A stretch of DNA of 64,000 nt from Diacronema lutheri. Lineage: Eukaryota > Haptophyta > Pavlovophyceae > Pavlovales > Pavlovaceae. Below are positions 40,617 through 51,061 of the stretch, piece by piece. Numbering within the stretch: the first letter of the stretch is position 1; the number at the start of each line of letters is the position of its first letter. Under the pieces are notes generated by a model, which saw only the letters and a list, made by a program, of their open reading frames with translations, searched no databases and had not been told where the DNA came from. The position numbers were made by a program, and so were the translations under genes. The stretch covers positions 124,001 through 188,000 of the forward strand of contig JAGTXO010000030.1 of assembly GCA_019448385.1 (NCBI GenBank). The letters run 5' to 3'.

Positions 40617-43469
40617 TCACACTGATTCACCCTTACGCGCAGATTCGTCGCGGACAGCGCCGCGTCGGCATGCTGGCGGGACGGTGCAATAGGTGAGGAG
40701 GATCGGCAGCAGCACCAGCCCGTGCAGCAGCCCAAGCAGCACGGTGAACGAGATGAGCGTAAAGAAGGTCCTGAACGCGACCGACGATGCGAACGCGACG
40801 ACAAGCACGCCCAGGACGGTCGTGAAGCCGCCCTTGATCACCGACGCGCCCATCGTCGTGAGCGCGTACACCGCCGAATCGCGCGTCGAGACGACCTCGC
40901 CAGGCGCCGCGTCCGCGAGCGCGCCTGCATGCGACTCGTGGAATGCGTGCGCGAGGTGGACCGAGTAGTCGACGGACAGGCCGACGGCCATCACCTGCGC
41001 AGAGCACAGCGCGCGACGCATCGGGCGCGGCGTGTGTGAGGGCGGCGTGATAAGCCGCTGGGGCCTGGCGCGGCGCGCGAGGCTCGACGCGCGCGGGCGG
41101 TGCGCCGCACAAGATTGACGTAGCTGACAGCGTTGAGCTTGAGGTCGACGGCCCAGAGGACGCCGAGCAGGTCAAGGTCGATGAATGCAACGCACACCGT
41201 GATCCACACCGCAATTGGCAGCGGGTTGAAGAGGAGCATGATGCCAAAGATGACGGCGAGCGCGTAGACCATGTTGGTCCACGTGAGGGTCCAGATCGCC
41301 ACGTCGCTTTCGGCGTTCAAAAAGCCCTCGGAGAAGACGAAGCCGGTGTCGAAGCCCTCGCGTTGCAGCACGGCCTCAAGGCGCGTGCGCAAGCCGATCT
41401 GCTCGATCTGGTCGCCCGTGCCCGTCAGAAGGACCGCGCTGAGGCGCGAATCGCTCGGGTGCTTGCACGAGTTGTCGCGGTCGCACACGAGGTCGTCTTG
41501 AAAGATCGTCGAGCCGATCTCGCCGAGGAAGTCGTGCAGCCGCGCGAGGAACGGCCCGTCTGCCAGCTCGATCCCCTCACTTTCGCGCCACCTCTCGTAC
41601 TGGTTGAGCCAGTCGGGCGGCGCGGCCTTGACAAAGTCGAGGTCGAGGACCCCGCGGCGGGTGCGCCGGTACGCGTCGCGCGTGCGCTCGTTGTCGTAGT
41701 TCTCGCCGCGCAGCACGATCTGCGCGCCGCCGCGCACGCCGCCAAAGGTTGCCTTCTCGATGCCAAGCGCGGGGATCACGTACGAGTCGTCGGGCAGCAC
41801 GTCCTCGTTGGGCAGGCCGACCTTGATGAACGGGACGGAGAGGGCGGACAGCACGACGAGCGCGACAAACGCGAGCACGACGAGCGCCGAGACGGGCGGC
41901 GAGAGGAGCGTGGGCGCGTACACGTCGCGGATGAAGCGTTGGATCCGGCCGATGTTGCGCAGGTCGGACGCCTTGTTGGAGCGCGCGCGCTTCGTCGCGG
42001 GCAGTGCACCGCCCGGCACGGCGTCCGCCGGCGCCGGCTCGTCAGCGCGCGCGTCGTGCGCGCGCACGCACGGCGCGAACGAGATGCGCCCCGCTTTGAG
42101 CCGGCGCTCATCGAGGACGAGCAGCGCGAGGAAGAAGGTGAAGACGACGGGCAGCGCAACCGTGAACGAGAGCGCAGCGAACGACGCGAACATCGCGACC
42201 GCGGGCATCGTTGTCGTCGTCGATGTGGCAAAAGCAGAGATCGTCGTGAGCGCGGTCACGAGGATTGCCGGCCCCGACTTGCTCAGCGACTTGCCGATCC
42301 GCTCGTCGAGCGGCTCGGCGTCCGACTGGGCATCCAAGTTATCGACGAGGATGATCACCGAGTCGACCTGCACGCCGAGCAGGATGAGCGGCAGCAGCGC
42401 GGCGATCGACGCGAACCGGATGCCGATCGCCGACGCAATGCCAAAGCCGCCGCCGACGGCGAGGAGCACGTTGACGATCGCCATCACGCCGAGCAGCACG
42501 CGCGAGCGATGGAGCGACGTTGGCGCCCCGAGCGTGAGCGCGATGAAGAGTGTGATGATGCACATGCCGACCGCAAAGAGTGGGATGTCGCCCGAGACGA
42601 GGCGGCCAACTTCGTCGTCAAACGAGCGATTCGAATAGTGGAAGACCTCGAGCACGGCGCCGTCGATTGCGCCGGCGATGCCCGCGTTCCACGCCGGCTG
42701 GATATCGTAGGACGCGCCGTCGTCCGAGCGGAGCGGGAAGACGAGCACGACGGCCTCGGCGCTCAACACGCGCTTCGAGCCGTCCTTGCGCTCCTCGAAG
42801 ACAACGTTCGCCGCGAACGTCTCGATGTCCGTGGCCACGTGCAGCGCGCTCAGCTTGTCGAGAATGGGCACCTTGGAGCCGATGAGCGAGTTGAGCTCGT
42901 AGTTCCAGAGCGAGAGGAACGACGGCGCGTAGCACTCCTCGCCCTCGTAGTCGTCGTCGTCGTACTCGGCGAGCCGCCTGCACGCGTCCTTGAAGCGGAC
43001 GACCTTGCCGCGCACCTCGGTCTGCAAGTTCATCGTGTACGCGTGCGCTTTCAGCAGCTCGCTGACGCTCTCCAAGTCGAAGATGTTGCCGCTCTTCGCG
43101 CGCGCGTAGAGCAGCATGTTGTGGCCCTCGACGCCAAAGTTGTCCTCGACATAGCGCCAGTCTTGGTAGCTCTTCGAATCGGTGGGCACCCAAAGGTAAT
43201 ACGAGCTGCCGTGGGCGCAGCGAGACACGCGCGTGCGCGTGGGCAACGCAGCAGCGTGCCAGTGCGGCCGGCGGCGGTGGGCGCGCGCGGGCGCGCCCCG
43301 CGCGGCGTGCGCACCGGTTCTCCGGGGTCAGGCGTAGGAGGCCGACGCAGAGCGCGAGGTACACGGCGAGGCTGATGAAGAGCATGCGAAACGGGTGGCG
43401 CGCGACGAGCCGCCCCCAACGGGCGAACGTGGAGGCGAGCGCGTGCTGGAGGCGGTGCTGCGGCGTCAT
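40617..43469 (-). CDS. Patched/NPC1-like sterol-sensing-domain transporter, copy B
   Basis: Exons 43469-43315, 43205-41111 and 40994-40617 (introns 109 and 116 bp) give 875 residues, with the same splice positions and phases as copy A. The start MTPQHRLQHALASTFARWGR was chosen because it aligns with MQQRLQH of copy A; an upstream in-frame ATG at 43496 adds nine residues. All sterol-sensing-domain motifs are present (LLPLILLGVQVDSVIILVDN, VMAVGLSVDYSVHLAHAFHE). It is visibly closer to copy C than to A: both share AIDGAVLEVFHYSNRSFDDE and VFSEGFLNAESDVAIW where A has VDSEVVEVFHLSTRSFDDE. The tail after LLTYC (TVPPACRRGAVRDESARKGE) partly resembles copy C's (TVPPASRR...KGESV). Confidence 0.85.
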
Positions 43470-43511
43470 GACGCACCTGCTACCGTCGGCGTCCATCGTT
43501 TCAATTTTTGT

Positions 43512-43951
43512 TACTGCCCGTTGGGTCTGAGTTCGCGGACGAAGGAATAGGAGAGACCCGCGCGCGAAAAAGCGAAAATGGCCGCGAGAGGTGCGCGCGC
43601 GCGTCGCGTCGGCCCCGCGGGAGGTGGCGCGGTGCGTGTCGCGCTATGCGTGTCGCCGCTGCGCGTGGGGGTTCCTGACATACCCGGGAACCCCGCTCTC
43701 ATAACCGCGACACGTGCAGGCGGCGCGGCCGCAGCGCCGCGAGCGGCGTCATCATCGGCGTCGGTCGCGGGCACCGGCTCTCGGTCGAGGTCATGAAGAT
43801 CATCCTGTGGCGGCTATTTTCTCGGCAGGAGCGCGGTGAGGATTGCGGATGACCTCCACACATCCACCGACACGCTCACGGAGTCGATCGTCCGCGCCAC
43901 CATCGAGCGGTACGAGGCCACCGGCATCGTCGATTCCCAGCCGAACAAGCC
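43512..43951 (+). repeat. Left 440-bp terminal inverted repeat
   Basis: Pairs with 45821-46260. It includes part of the transposase coding sequence (ADDLHTSTDTLTESIVRATI), so the right repeat is a duplicated element end. Confidence 0.9.
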
Positions 43952-44200
43952 GTGCGCGAAGCTCATGAGCGAGCTCGACCAGGAGCTGATGCTCGCGATC
44001 ATGGCGGAGCAACCGTGACTTTACTTAAGCGAGATTGCGGCCGAGCTGCAGGCCGTCACGCTCAAGGCGTTCACGCGCGAGTACATTCACTACAACCTCT
44101 GCGCCGCCGGCCTCTCGCTCAAGAAGATGCAGCGCGTCCAAGCGGCCCGCGACGAAGAAGAACACCTCGGGCATGCTGAGGAACAGCTGCGCGCGCTCGA
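43793..44200 (+). pseudogene. Tc1/mariner-type transposase, N-terminal remnant
   Basis: Segments in order: MKIILWRLFSRQERG, RIADDLHTSTDTLTESIVRA with TIERYEATGIVDSQ (helix-turn-helix of the Tc1/IS630 type), then YLSEIAAELQAVTLKAFTRE and NLCAAGLSLKKMQRVQAARD, the second DNA-binding helix-turn-helix of these transposases. The first segment is out of frame with the second (shift near 43830), and a TGA at 44016-44018 interrupts the frame before YLSEIAAEL. The DDE catalytic domain is absent, replaced after about 44200 by unrelated sequence. It cannot encode an active transposase. Confidence 0.7.
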
Positions 44201-44217
44201 CGCTGCTGTTGATGTGC

Positions 44218-45815
44218 TCAGCAGCCTTGATTCACGCCTGCGCGGTCGCATCCCAGCCAACTTTGCACAACTCGAGCGCCTGCGCGACCTGCTGCGCGAG
44301 CGCCACGCTCTGAGCGGCCGGCATAGTGGGAGCAATGGACTGCGGCGCCGGCACAGGCGCGGAGCAGGCACCGAACGCGCCGGCCCAGCCGCCCGACGCC
44401 ACGAGGCCGCCGCCACCGACCTTGCCAGGGTGCTTGGGCGGGGGCGTCACCTCGACGACAAGGTAAAGAATGCAGATGTCCAAGTCCTGCTGCGCGCCGC
44501 TCGGCGCGTAAAACCTGCGCGCCACGTCGGCATCGTCGGTGATTAGCGTCAGGCGGACGAACACTGCGGGCGCGCCGACCTCTCGCTGATGCCGATCCGG
44601 TAGAGCCGAAGGGAGTGAGGCGGCTGCGGCAGGTTGCCGTGAGCCGAGTCGTGCGTCGAGCGTAGGAGCGTGGTGAGCACGTCGCGGCTCTCGACCAGCG
44701 CGTAAAAGCCGTCGGCTGCTTGTAGACCAACGAGAGCGCGTAGCGGCGCGGAAGCGCTTGCTTCGTCATCCTCACCGTCTTCGCCGGTCGAGCGCGATTA
44801 GCGGCGCGACGCGTCTCGCGCGCCGGGCCGGCGCGCCGACACATCGCTCGTCTCCGCCGTGCGCTCCTCAAGCTGCGCGGCTTTTATCTCCGCCGCCTTT
44901 GCGGCCGCCTCGTCCTTGTTGGCGCGCGTCTCAGCCGACCGGGCCTGCGCTTGCGCCTTCTCCCCGAGCGCAGGCGGAAAGTGCACCTTGTTCTCCTCTG
45001 CGTGCGCGCGGCCTCCGACTTGGCGAGCTCCGCGGCCTCCGCGCTATACTGAAGAGGAGCTTGGCCCATTTTAAGCTTGCACGCGAGTGATCGCATCGTT
45101 GTCCACCGAGTTGGCGCCCAGCTTGACGCACAATGGCTCGCCCGGCTTGAGGGCATCAACGTAGAGGGCATCAACGTACGCGTCAAAGGACACGAGGTAC
45201 ACGCGCAGCGTCTCCAAAGCCTTCCCCTCCTCCTCGGAGTCGTCCGCCACGACTTGAGCGAATCCTGCGCGGGCACCGCCGCAAGCCCACGCGCCGGCTC
45301 GTGCTCGTCCGGCTCGTGCCGTCCGGCTCTCCTCCGCTCGAGCTACCGGCCTTCGCGCCGGCCCCGCCGCCGGCGAGGGCGCGCACTGGAGCCGCTTTCT
45401 CGGGCGGCTTCGTTGCGCCAGCGCTGGGCTTGCGAGACGAGCGCTGCGGCAGCGCGCCGATTGTTGTAGGCGAGTACATGGTAACCCTCGGCACGCGGGG
45501 TCGCGCGCCAGCCGGCGCCGAGGTCTCGCGCGCGCGATCGGCCTCGTCTTGGTCGGCCTTGCGCTTCGCTCGTGTCATCTTGTCGGCTATCGCCTTGTCC
45601 CACGGACCGGCGCGCGCGACCTTGACGCGACCAACGCCAGCGCGCGCGCCGGCGTCCGCGTCCAAGCGGAGGGCCGCGAGCGCGCCTGCGCCGGCCGGCG
45701 GGCCGGGCGCGGCGGATGTCGCAGCTGCGGCGGCGGGGTCCTGGCCATTTTGGGAACCCGGGGCCGGCACGGCGACACCGTCCGCGACGCCGCCGTCCGC
45801 TGCCGGCTCACCGAG
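44218..45815 (-). pseudogene. Captured or cargo gene fragments inside the Tc1/mariner-like element
   Basis: Protein-like blocks on the minus strand, 5' to 3': an Ala/Lys-rich part with KMTRAKRKADQDEADRARET; GKALETLRVYLVSFDAYVDA with GEPLCVKLGANSVDNDAITR (45070-45240); NKVHFPPALGEKAQAQARSA, a charged helix (44798-44995); LVGLQAADGFYALVESRDVL (near 44680-44740); and FVRLTLITDDADVARRFYAP, ending in LELCKVGWDATAQA near 44232. They lie in different frames, consistent with exons or decay. No family recognised. The even spacing in one direction suggests one gene taken up by the element. Confidence 0.45.
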
Positions 45816-45820
45816 CGTGT

Positions 45821-46260
45821 GGCTTGTTCGGCTGGGAATCGACGATGCCGGTGGCCTCGTACCGCTCGATGGTGGCGCGGACGATCGACTCCGTGAGCGT
45901 GTCGGTGGATGTGTGGAGGTCATCCGCGATCCTCACCGCGCTCCTGCCGAGAAAATAGCCGCCACAGGATGATCTTCATGACCTCGACCGAGAGCCGGTG
46001 CCCGCGACCGACGCCGATGATGACGCCGCTCGCGGCGCTGCGGCCGCGCCGCCTGCACGTGTCGCGGTTATGAGAGCGGGGTTCCCGGGTATGTCAGGAA
46101 CCCCCACGCGCAGCGGCGACACGCATAGCGCGACACGCACCGCGCCACCTCCCGCGGGGCCGACGCGACGCGCGCGCGCACCTCTCGCGGCCATTTTCGC
46201 TTTTTCGCGCGCGGGTCTCTCCTATTCCTTCGTCCGCGAACTCAGACCCAACGGGCAGTA
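45821..46260 (-). repeat. Right 440-bp terminal inverted repeat
   Basis: Reverse complement of 43512-43951; homology stops sharply at GGCTTGTTCGG (45821). Confidence 0.9.
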
Positions 46261-46510
46261 GTCTGTGTGCGGAGGCGGTTAACTTGCGGGTAAAAACGGG
46301 GCAATCGGATCATATTGGAACGTCGCATCGGATAATTGGACGCAGTCGCCGGCCAGGCGCATGCGTCGCGCAGGTCGTCGCGTGCGCGGCGGACGCGCTG
46401 CACCGCGGCGGCATGACGCCTACAAACCTTGCATTGGGCCTGATGCTCGGCGGCTTGCGCAACGGATGCGCTTAATCGCGATCGGTCATTCCGCGTCGAT
46501 GCGCCAGCCC
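46261..46510. other. Spacer between the Tc1/mariner-like element and transporter copy C
   Basis: 250 bp, slightly lower in G+C (for example CAATCGGATCATATTGGAAC). No gene or repeat seen. Confidence 0.4.
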
Positions 46511-49372
46511 TCACACCGACTCGCCCTTGGAGCTTGCCGTGGAGGCCACGCGCTGCGACTCACCAATGAGTCGGCGCGAAGCGGGCGGGACGGTGCAATA
46601 GGTGAGGAGGATCGGTAGCAGCACCATCCCGTGTAGCAGCCCAAGCAGCACGGTGAACGAGATGAGCGTAAAGAAGGTCCTGAACGCGACCGACGATGCG
46701 AACGCGACGACAAGCACGCCCAGGACGGTCGTGAAGCCGCCCTTGATCACCGACGCGCCCATCGTCGTGAGCGCGTACACCGCCGAATCGCGCGTCGAGA
46801 CGACCTCGCCAGGCGCCGCGTCCGCGAGCGCGCCTGCATGCGACTCGTGGAATGCGTGCGCGAGGTGGACCGAGTAGTCGACCGACAGGCCGACGGCCAT
46901 CACCTGCGCACGGCACAGCGCGCGACGCATCGGGCGCGGCGTGTGTGAGGGCGGCGTGATAAGCCGCTGGGGCCTGGCGCGGCGCGCGAGGCTCGACGCG
47001 CGCGGGCGGTGCGCCGCACAAGATTGACGTAGCTGACAGCGTTGAGCTTGAGGTCGACGGCCCAGAGGACGCCGAGCAGGTCAAGGTCGATGAATGCAAC
47101 GCACACCGTGATCCACACCGCAATTGGCAGCGGGTTGAAGAGGAGCATGATGCCAAAGATGACGGCGAGCGCGTAGACCATGTTGGTCCACGTGAGGGTC
47201 CAGATCGCCACGTCGCTTTCGGCGTTCAAAAAGCCCTCGGAGAAGACGAAGCCGGTGTCGAAGCCCTCGCGTTGCAGCACGGCCTCAAGGCGCGTGCGCA
47301 AGCCGATCTGCTCGATCTGGTCGCCCGTGCCCGTCAGAAGGACCGCGCTGAGGCGCGAATCGCTCGGGTGCTTGCACGAGTTGTCGCGGTCGCACACGAG
47401 GTCGTCTTGAAAGATCGTCGAGCCGATCTCGCCGAGGAAGTCGTGCAGCCGCGCGAGGAACGGCCCGTCTGCCAGCTCGATCCCCTCACTTTCGCGCCAC
47501 CTCTCGTACTGGTTGAGCCAGTCGGGCGGCGCGGCCTTGACAAAGTCGAGGTCGAGGACCCCGCGGCGGGTGCGCCGGTACGCGTCGCGCGTGCGCTCAT
47601 TGTCATAGTTCTCGCCGCGCAGCACGATCTGCGCGCCGCCGCGCACGCCGCCAAAGGTTGCCTTCTCGATGCCAAGCGCGGGGATCACGTACGAGTCGTC
47701 GGGCAGCACTTCTTCGCTGGGCTGGCCGACCTTGATGAACGGGACGGAGAGGGCGGACAGCACGACGAGCGCGACGAACGCGAGCGCGACGAGCGCCGAG
47801 ACGGGCGGCGAGAGGAGCGTGGGCGCGTACACGTCGCGGATGAAGCATTGGACCCGGCCGATGTTGCGCAGGTCGGACGCCTTGTTGGAGCGCGCGCGCT
47901 TCGTCGCGGGCAGTGCACCGCCCGGCACGGCGTCCGCCGGCGCCGGCTCGTCAGCGCGCGCGTCGTGCGCGCGCACGCACGGCGCGAACGAGATGCGCCC
48001 CGCTTTGAGCCGGCGCTCATCGAGGACGAGCAGCGCGAGGAAGAAGGTGAAGACGACGGGCAGCGCAACCGTGAACGAGAGCGCAGCGAACGACGCGAAC
48101 ATCGCGACCGCGGGCATCGTTGTCGTCGTCGATGTGGCAAAAGCGGAGATCGTCGTGAGCGCGGTCACGAGGATTGCCGGCCCCGACTTGCTCAGCGACT
48201 TGCCGATCCGCTCGTCGAGCGGCTCGGCGTCCGACTGGGCATCCAAGTTATCGACGAGGATGATCACCGAGTCGACCTGCACGCCGAGCAGGATGAGCGG
48301 CAGCAGCGCGGCGATCGACGCGAACCGGATGCCGATCGCCGACGCAATGCCAAAGCCGCCGCCGACGGCGAGGAGCACGTTGACGATCGCCATCACGCCG
48401 AGCAGCACGCGCGAGCGATGGAGCGACGTTGGCGCCCCGAGCGTGAGCGCGATGAAGAGTGTGATGATGCACATGCCGACCGCAAAGAGTGGGATGTCGC
48501 CCGAGACGAGGCGGCCAACTTCGTCGTCAAACGAGCGATTCGAATAGTGGAAGACCTCGAGCACGGCGCCGTCGATTGCGCCGGCGATGCCCGCGTTCCA
48601 CGCCGGCTGGATATCGTAGGACGCGCCGTCGTCCGAGCGGAGCGGGAAGACGAGCACGACGGCCTCGGCGCTCAACACGCGCTTCGAGCCGTCCTTGCGC
48701 TCCTCGAAGACAACGTTCGCCGCGAACGTCTCGATGTCCGTGGCCACGTGCAGCGCGCTCAGCTTGTCGAGAATGGGCACCTTGGAGCCGATGAGCGAGT
48801 TGAGCTCGTAGTTCCAGAGCGAGAGGAACGACGGCGCGTAGCACTCCTCGCCCTCGTAGTCGTCGTCGTCGTACTCGGCGAGCCGCCTGCACGCGTCCTT
48901 GAAGCGGACGACCTTGCCGCGCACCTCGGTCTGCAAGTTCATCGTTTACTCGTGCGCTTTCAGCAGCTCGCTGACGCTCTCCAAGTCGAAGATGTTGCCG
49001 CTCTTCGCGCGCGCGTAGAGCAGCATGTTGTGGCCCTCGACGCCGAAGTTGTCCTCGACATAGCGCCAGTCTTGGTAGCTCTTCGAGTCGGTGGGCACCC
49101 ACAGGAAAGATGAGCTGCGACGTACGGAACAAGACGCGCGCGCGCGAGCGGCGCGGTGGCGTGTCGTTGCGGTCGACCGCGATGGGCGCGCGGGCGCGCC
49201 CCGCGCGGCGCGCGCACCGGTTCTCCGGGGTCAGGCGTAGGAGGCCGACGCAGAGCGCGAGGTACACGGCGAGGCTGACGAAGAGCGCACGAAGTGGTCG
49301 GCGCGCGACGAGCCGTCCCCACTTGGTGAATGAGGAGGCGAGCGCGTGCTGGAGGCGTTGCTGCGGCATCAT
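46511..49372 (-). pseudogene. Patched/NPC1-like transporter, copy C, with premature stop
   Basis: Exons 49372-49218, 49114-47020 and 46903-46511 (introns 103 and 116 bp) match copies A and B position for position; the full frame would be 880 residues. At 48946-48948 the Tyr codon of KAHEYTMNLQTEVRG (TAC in A and B) reads TAA, about 110 residues into the protein, before the sterol-sensing domain. No other lesion is seen, and splice sites and motifs (GVQVDSVIILVDN, VMAVGLSVDYSVHLAHAFHE) are intact. So it is either a very recent pseudogene, a null allele or a sequencing error. A shorter product starting at the ATG two codons later would lack TM1. This is a host gene. Its tail differs from B's after TVPPA. 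Confidence 0.75.
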
Positions 49373-49534
49373 CGATGGACGGGTTCCGCTCTCCTTTTTC
49401 CGGCGTCTGTGGCGGCCTTTCCAGTTTCCACGGAGTTCCTTTCCGGGATGTTTCGCTTGGTCCTTTTGAGTTTTGACCCTTTTTGGCGGCTTCTTTTTGG
49501 TCCTTTTGCCACGCTCGAAAGCCGCCTAAGCGCC

Positions 49535-50080
49535 ATGCTGAACGAGGTGCAGCTGCGGGGAGAGCGAGATCGCCTCGCCGCGCAGAAGAGCGCGCTGGAG
49601 CGCACCATCGTCTCTTGGCAGTCGGTGTGTCTTCGCGCGCCCAGCGCGCGGGCGCGCCGCGCGCCTCTGGCCTCTCGCACCCGGCGCGCAGTGCGCCAGC
49701 ACACGGCGCTGTGCGCGCGCGCACCCGCCCCTCGTCACCCCCGCGTGCAGGCATGCGCAAAGCTGCAGGCGGACGTGGACGAGCACAAGCGGGCAACGGC
49801 GGCGCTGGTACCGCAGCCGCGCAGCGCCGCCACGCTGCCCGCGCAGCGGGCATACATGCCGCCGCGTGCGCCGCACATTTCAATCCAGCAGGCCGCGCAC
49901 GGCGGCGCCGTGGCGTGGGTGGGCGACACGAACGGGTGGGGCGAGTACCGCGACCCGGCGAGCGCGCACGTGTACTACTACAACGCACTCACCAACGAAT
50001 CCTCCTGGACGCGCCCGCCCGAGCTCGGCCCCGCCGCGCACTCGCAGCCGCAGCCGTCGGCCAAGCCGCGCGGCGCGCGC

Positions 50081-50119
<39 letters not shown>

Positions 50120-50644
50120 ACGCCCGCGGCCAAGGGCCCGCCCGGCGCCAACTTGTTCATCGCGCGCGCCATGCGCCGCGGCGACGTCGACCAGTACGAC
50201 TCGGCCCAGCTGCGCGCGACCTTTGAGGCATACGGCCCGGTTGTACGCGCCGAGATGTCGTGCGACAAGGAGAGCGGTGCGAACAAGGGCTTCGGCTTCG
50301 TCTCCTTCGCGGACGTCGAGTCGGCCGATCGCGCGATCAGCTGCCTGCAGGGGCAGGTGATCATGGGCAAGCCGCTGCGCATAGAGAAGACCAAGGAGGA
50401 CGGCGCGACGACGGGCCCGCCCGGTCCGACCGCCGCGCACGCCGCGCACGCCGCCGCTGCTTTTGGCATTGTGCCGCCCGGACTGATGCCGGGCATGATG
50501 CCGCAGGCGATGGGCGGCTACGGCAGCGCGCTGCTCGGTGCGGCCGCCGGCTGGGGCGCGCACGCCGCCGGCGCGATGCCACCCCCTGCCGGCATGTACG
50601 CGCCCGGTGCGCACGTCGGCGGCGCGTTCCCGCCGCATTACTAA
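49535..50644 (+). CDS. RNA-binding protein with coiled coil, WW domain and CELF-like RRM
   Basis: Exons 49535-49624 and 49751-50644 (126-bp phase-0 intron, GTGTGT...GTGCAG) give 327 residues. Splicing joins LERTIVSWQS to ACAKLQADVDEHKR into a continuous helix. A WW domain (about 93-122) reads WGEYRDPASAHVYYYNALTN then ESSWTRPPEL, with both tryptophans. A Gly-rich linker follows. The RRM (about 163-245) has RNP2 NLFIARA and RNP1 NKGFGFVSF, most like the third RRM of CELF/Bruno proteins. The C-terminus is Gly/Met/Pro-rich. Such proteins bind U/G-rich RNA in splicing or mRNA decay; a WW in front is unusual and suggests contact with proline-rich splicing or Pol II factors. The start MLNEVQLRGERDRLAAQKSA was chosen because upstream sequence overlaps the divergent transporter copy C. 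Confidence 0.8.
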
Positions 50645-51061
50645 AATGCGGTACACCGATCAAGCGCCGATCGGGCGGCGGACGAAACGAAGGCCAAGGG
50701 CGGCGCGGCCGGCTGGCCGTTCGGCGCGTCGCCGCGACACGGGCGCTCCGCGCGCGACGCGCGCCGTTTTGGTCGCTGCCGCGCGCGGGCCGCATCGCGG
50801 GGCGCACTGCGCCTTCCGTCTTTCACAGCACCGTGCGCAACAGCCAAGGGCATTCGACGCCCGATCTCCTCGAGTCGGCTGACGGCCCTTGGCCCTCGTC
50901 GTCTTGCGCGGAGGTCAGCGTCGGGGTGGTGTCATGCATGCGTTCGGCGAGCAAGCTCAGGGTGACCGTGTGATCTCTTTCAGTCTCGCACGCCGAGCGT
51001 GGCCTGCGTAGGAGACTTCAACCTCCGCGCCAAACGCACCACGTCTTGTGACGGCCAAAGT
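50645..51061. other. Intergenic between convergent genes, 417 bp
   Basis: Holds the 3' ends of the RNA-binding protein gene and homoserine kinase. No RNA gene, repeat or further ORF could be supported. Confidence 0.5.

Larger units (their letters stand above)
43512..46260. mobile_element. Tc1/mariner-superfamily element with 440-bp inverted repeats and internal cargo
   Basis: Near-perfect terminal inverted repeats 43512-43951 and 45821-46260 begin TACTGCCCGTTGGGTCTGAG. The outermost TA on both sides fits the TA target duplication of Tc1/mariner elements. A transposase N-terminal remnant lies at 43793-44200. The remaining ~1.6 kb reads as gene-like sequence on the opposite strand, as in Pack-type elements. 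It is inserted between transporter copies B and C. The repeats differ by very few bases (for example GGATTGCGG versus GGATCGCGG), so the element or its ends are young. Confidence 0.75.

Noticed and set aside
45183-45923. Cargo frame as an intact gene
   Set aside because: It runs into the terminal repeat at its 5' side and the protein-like blocks downstream are in other frames, so it is better seen as captured fragments.
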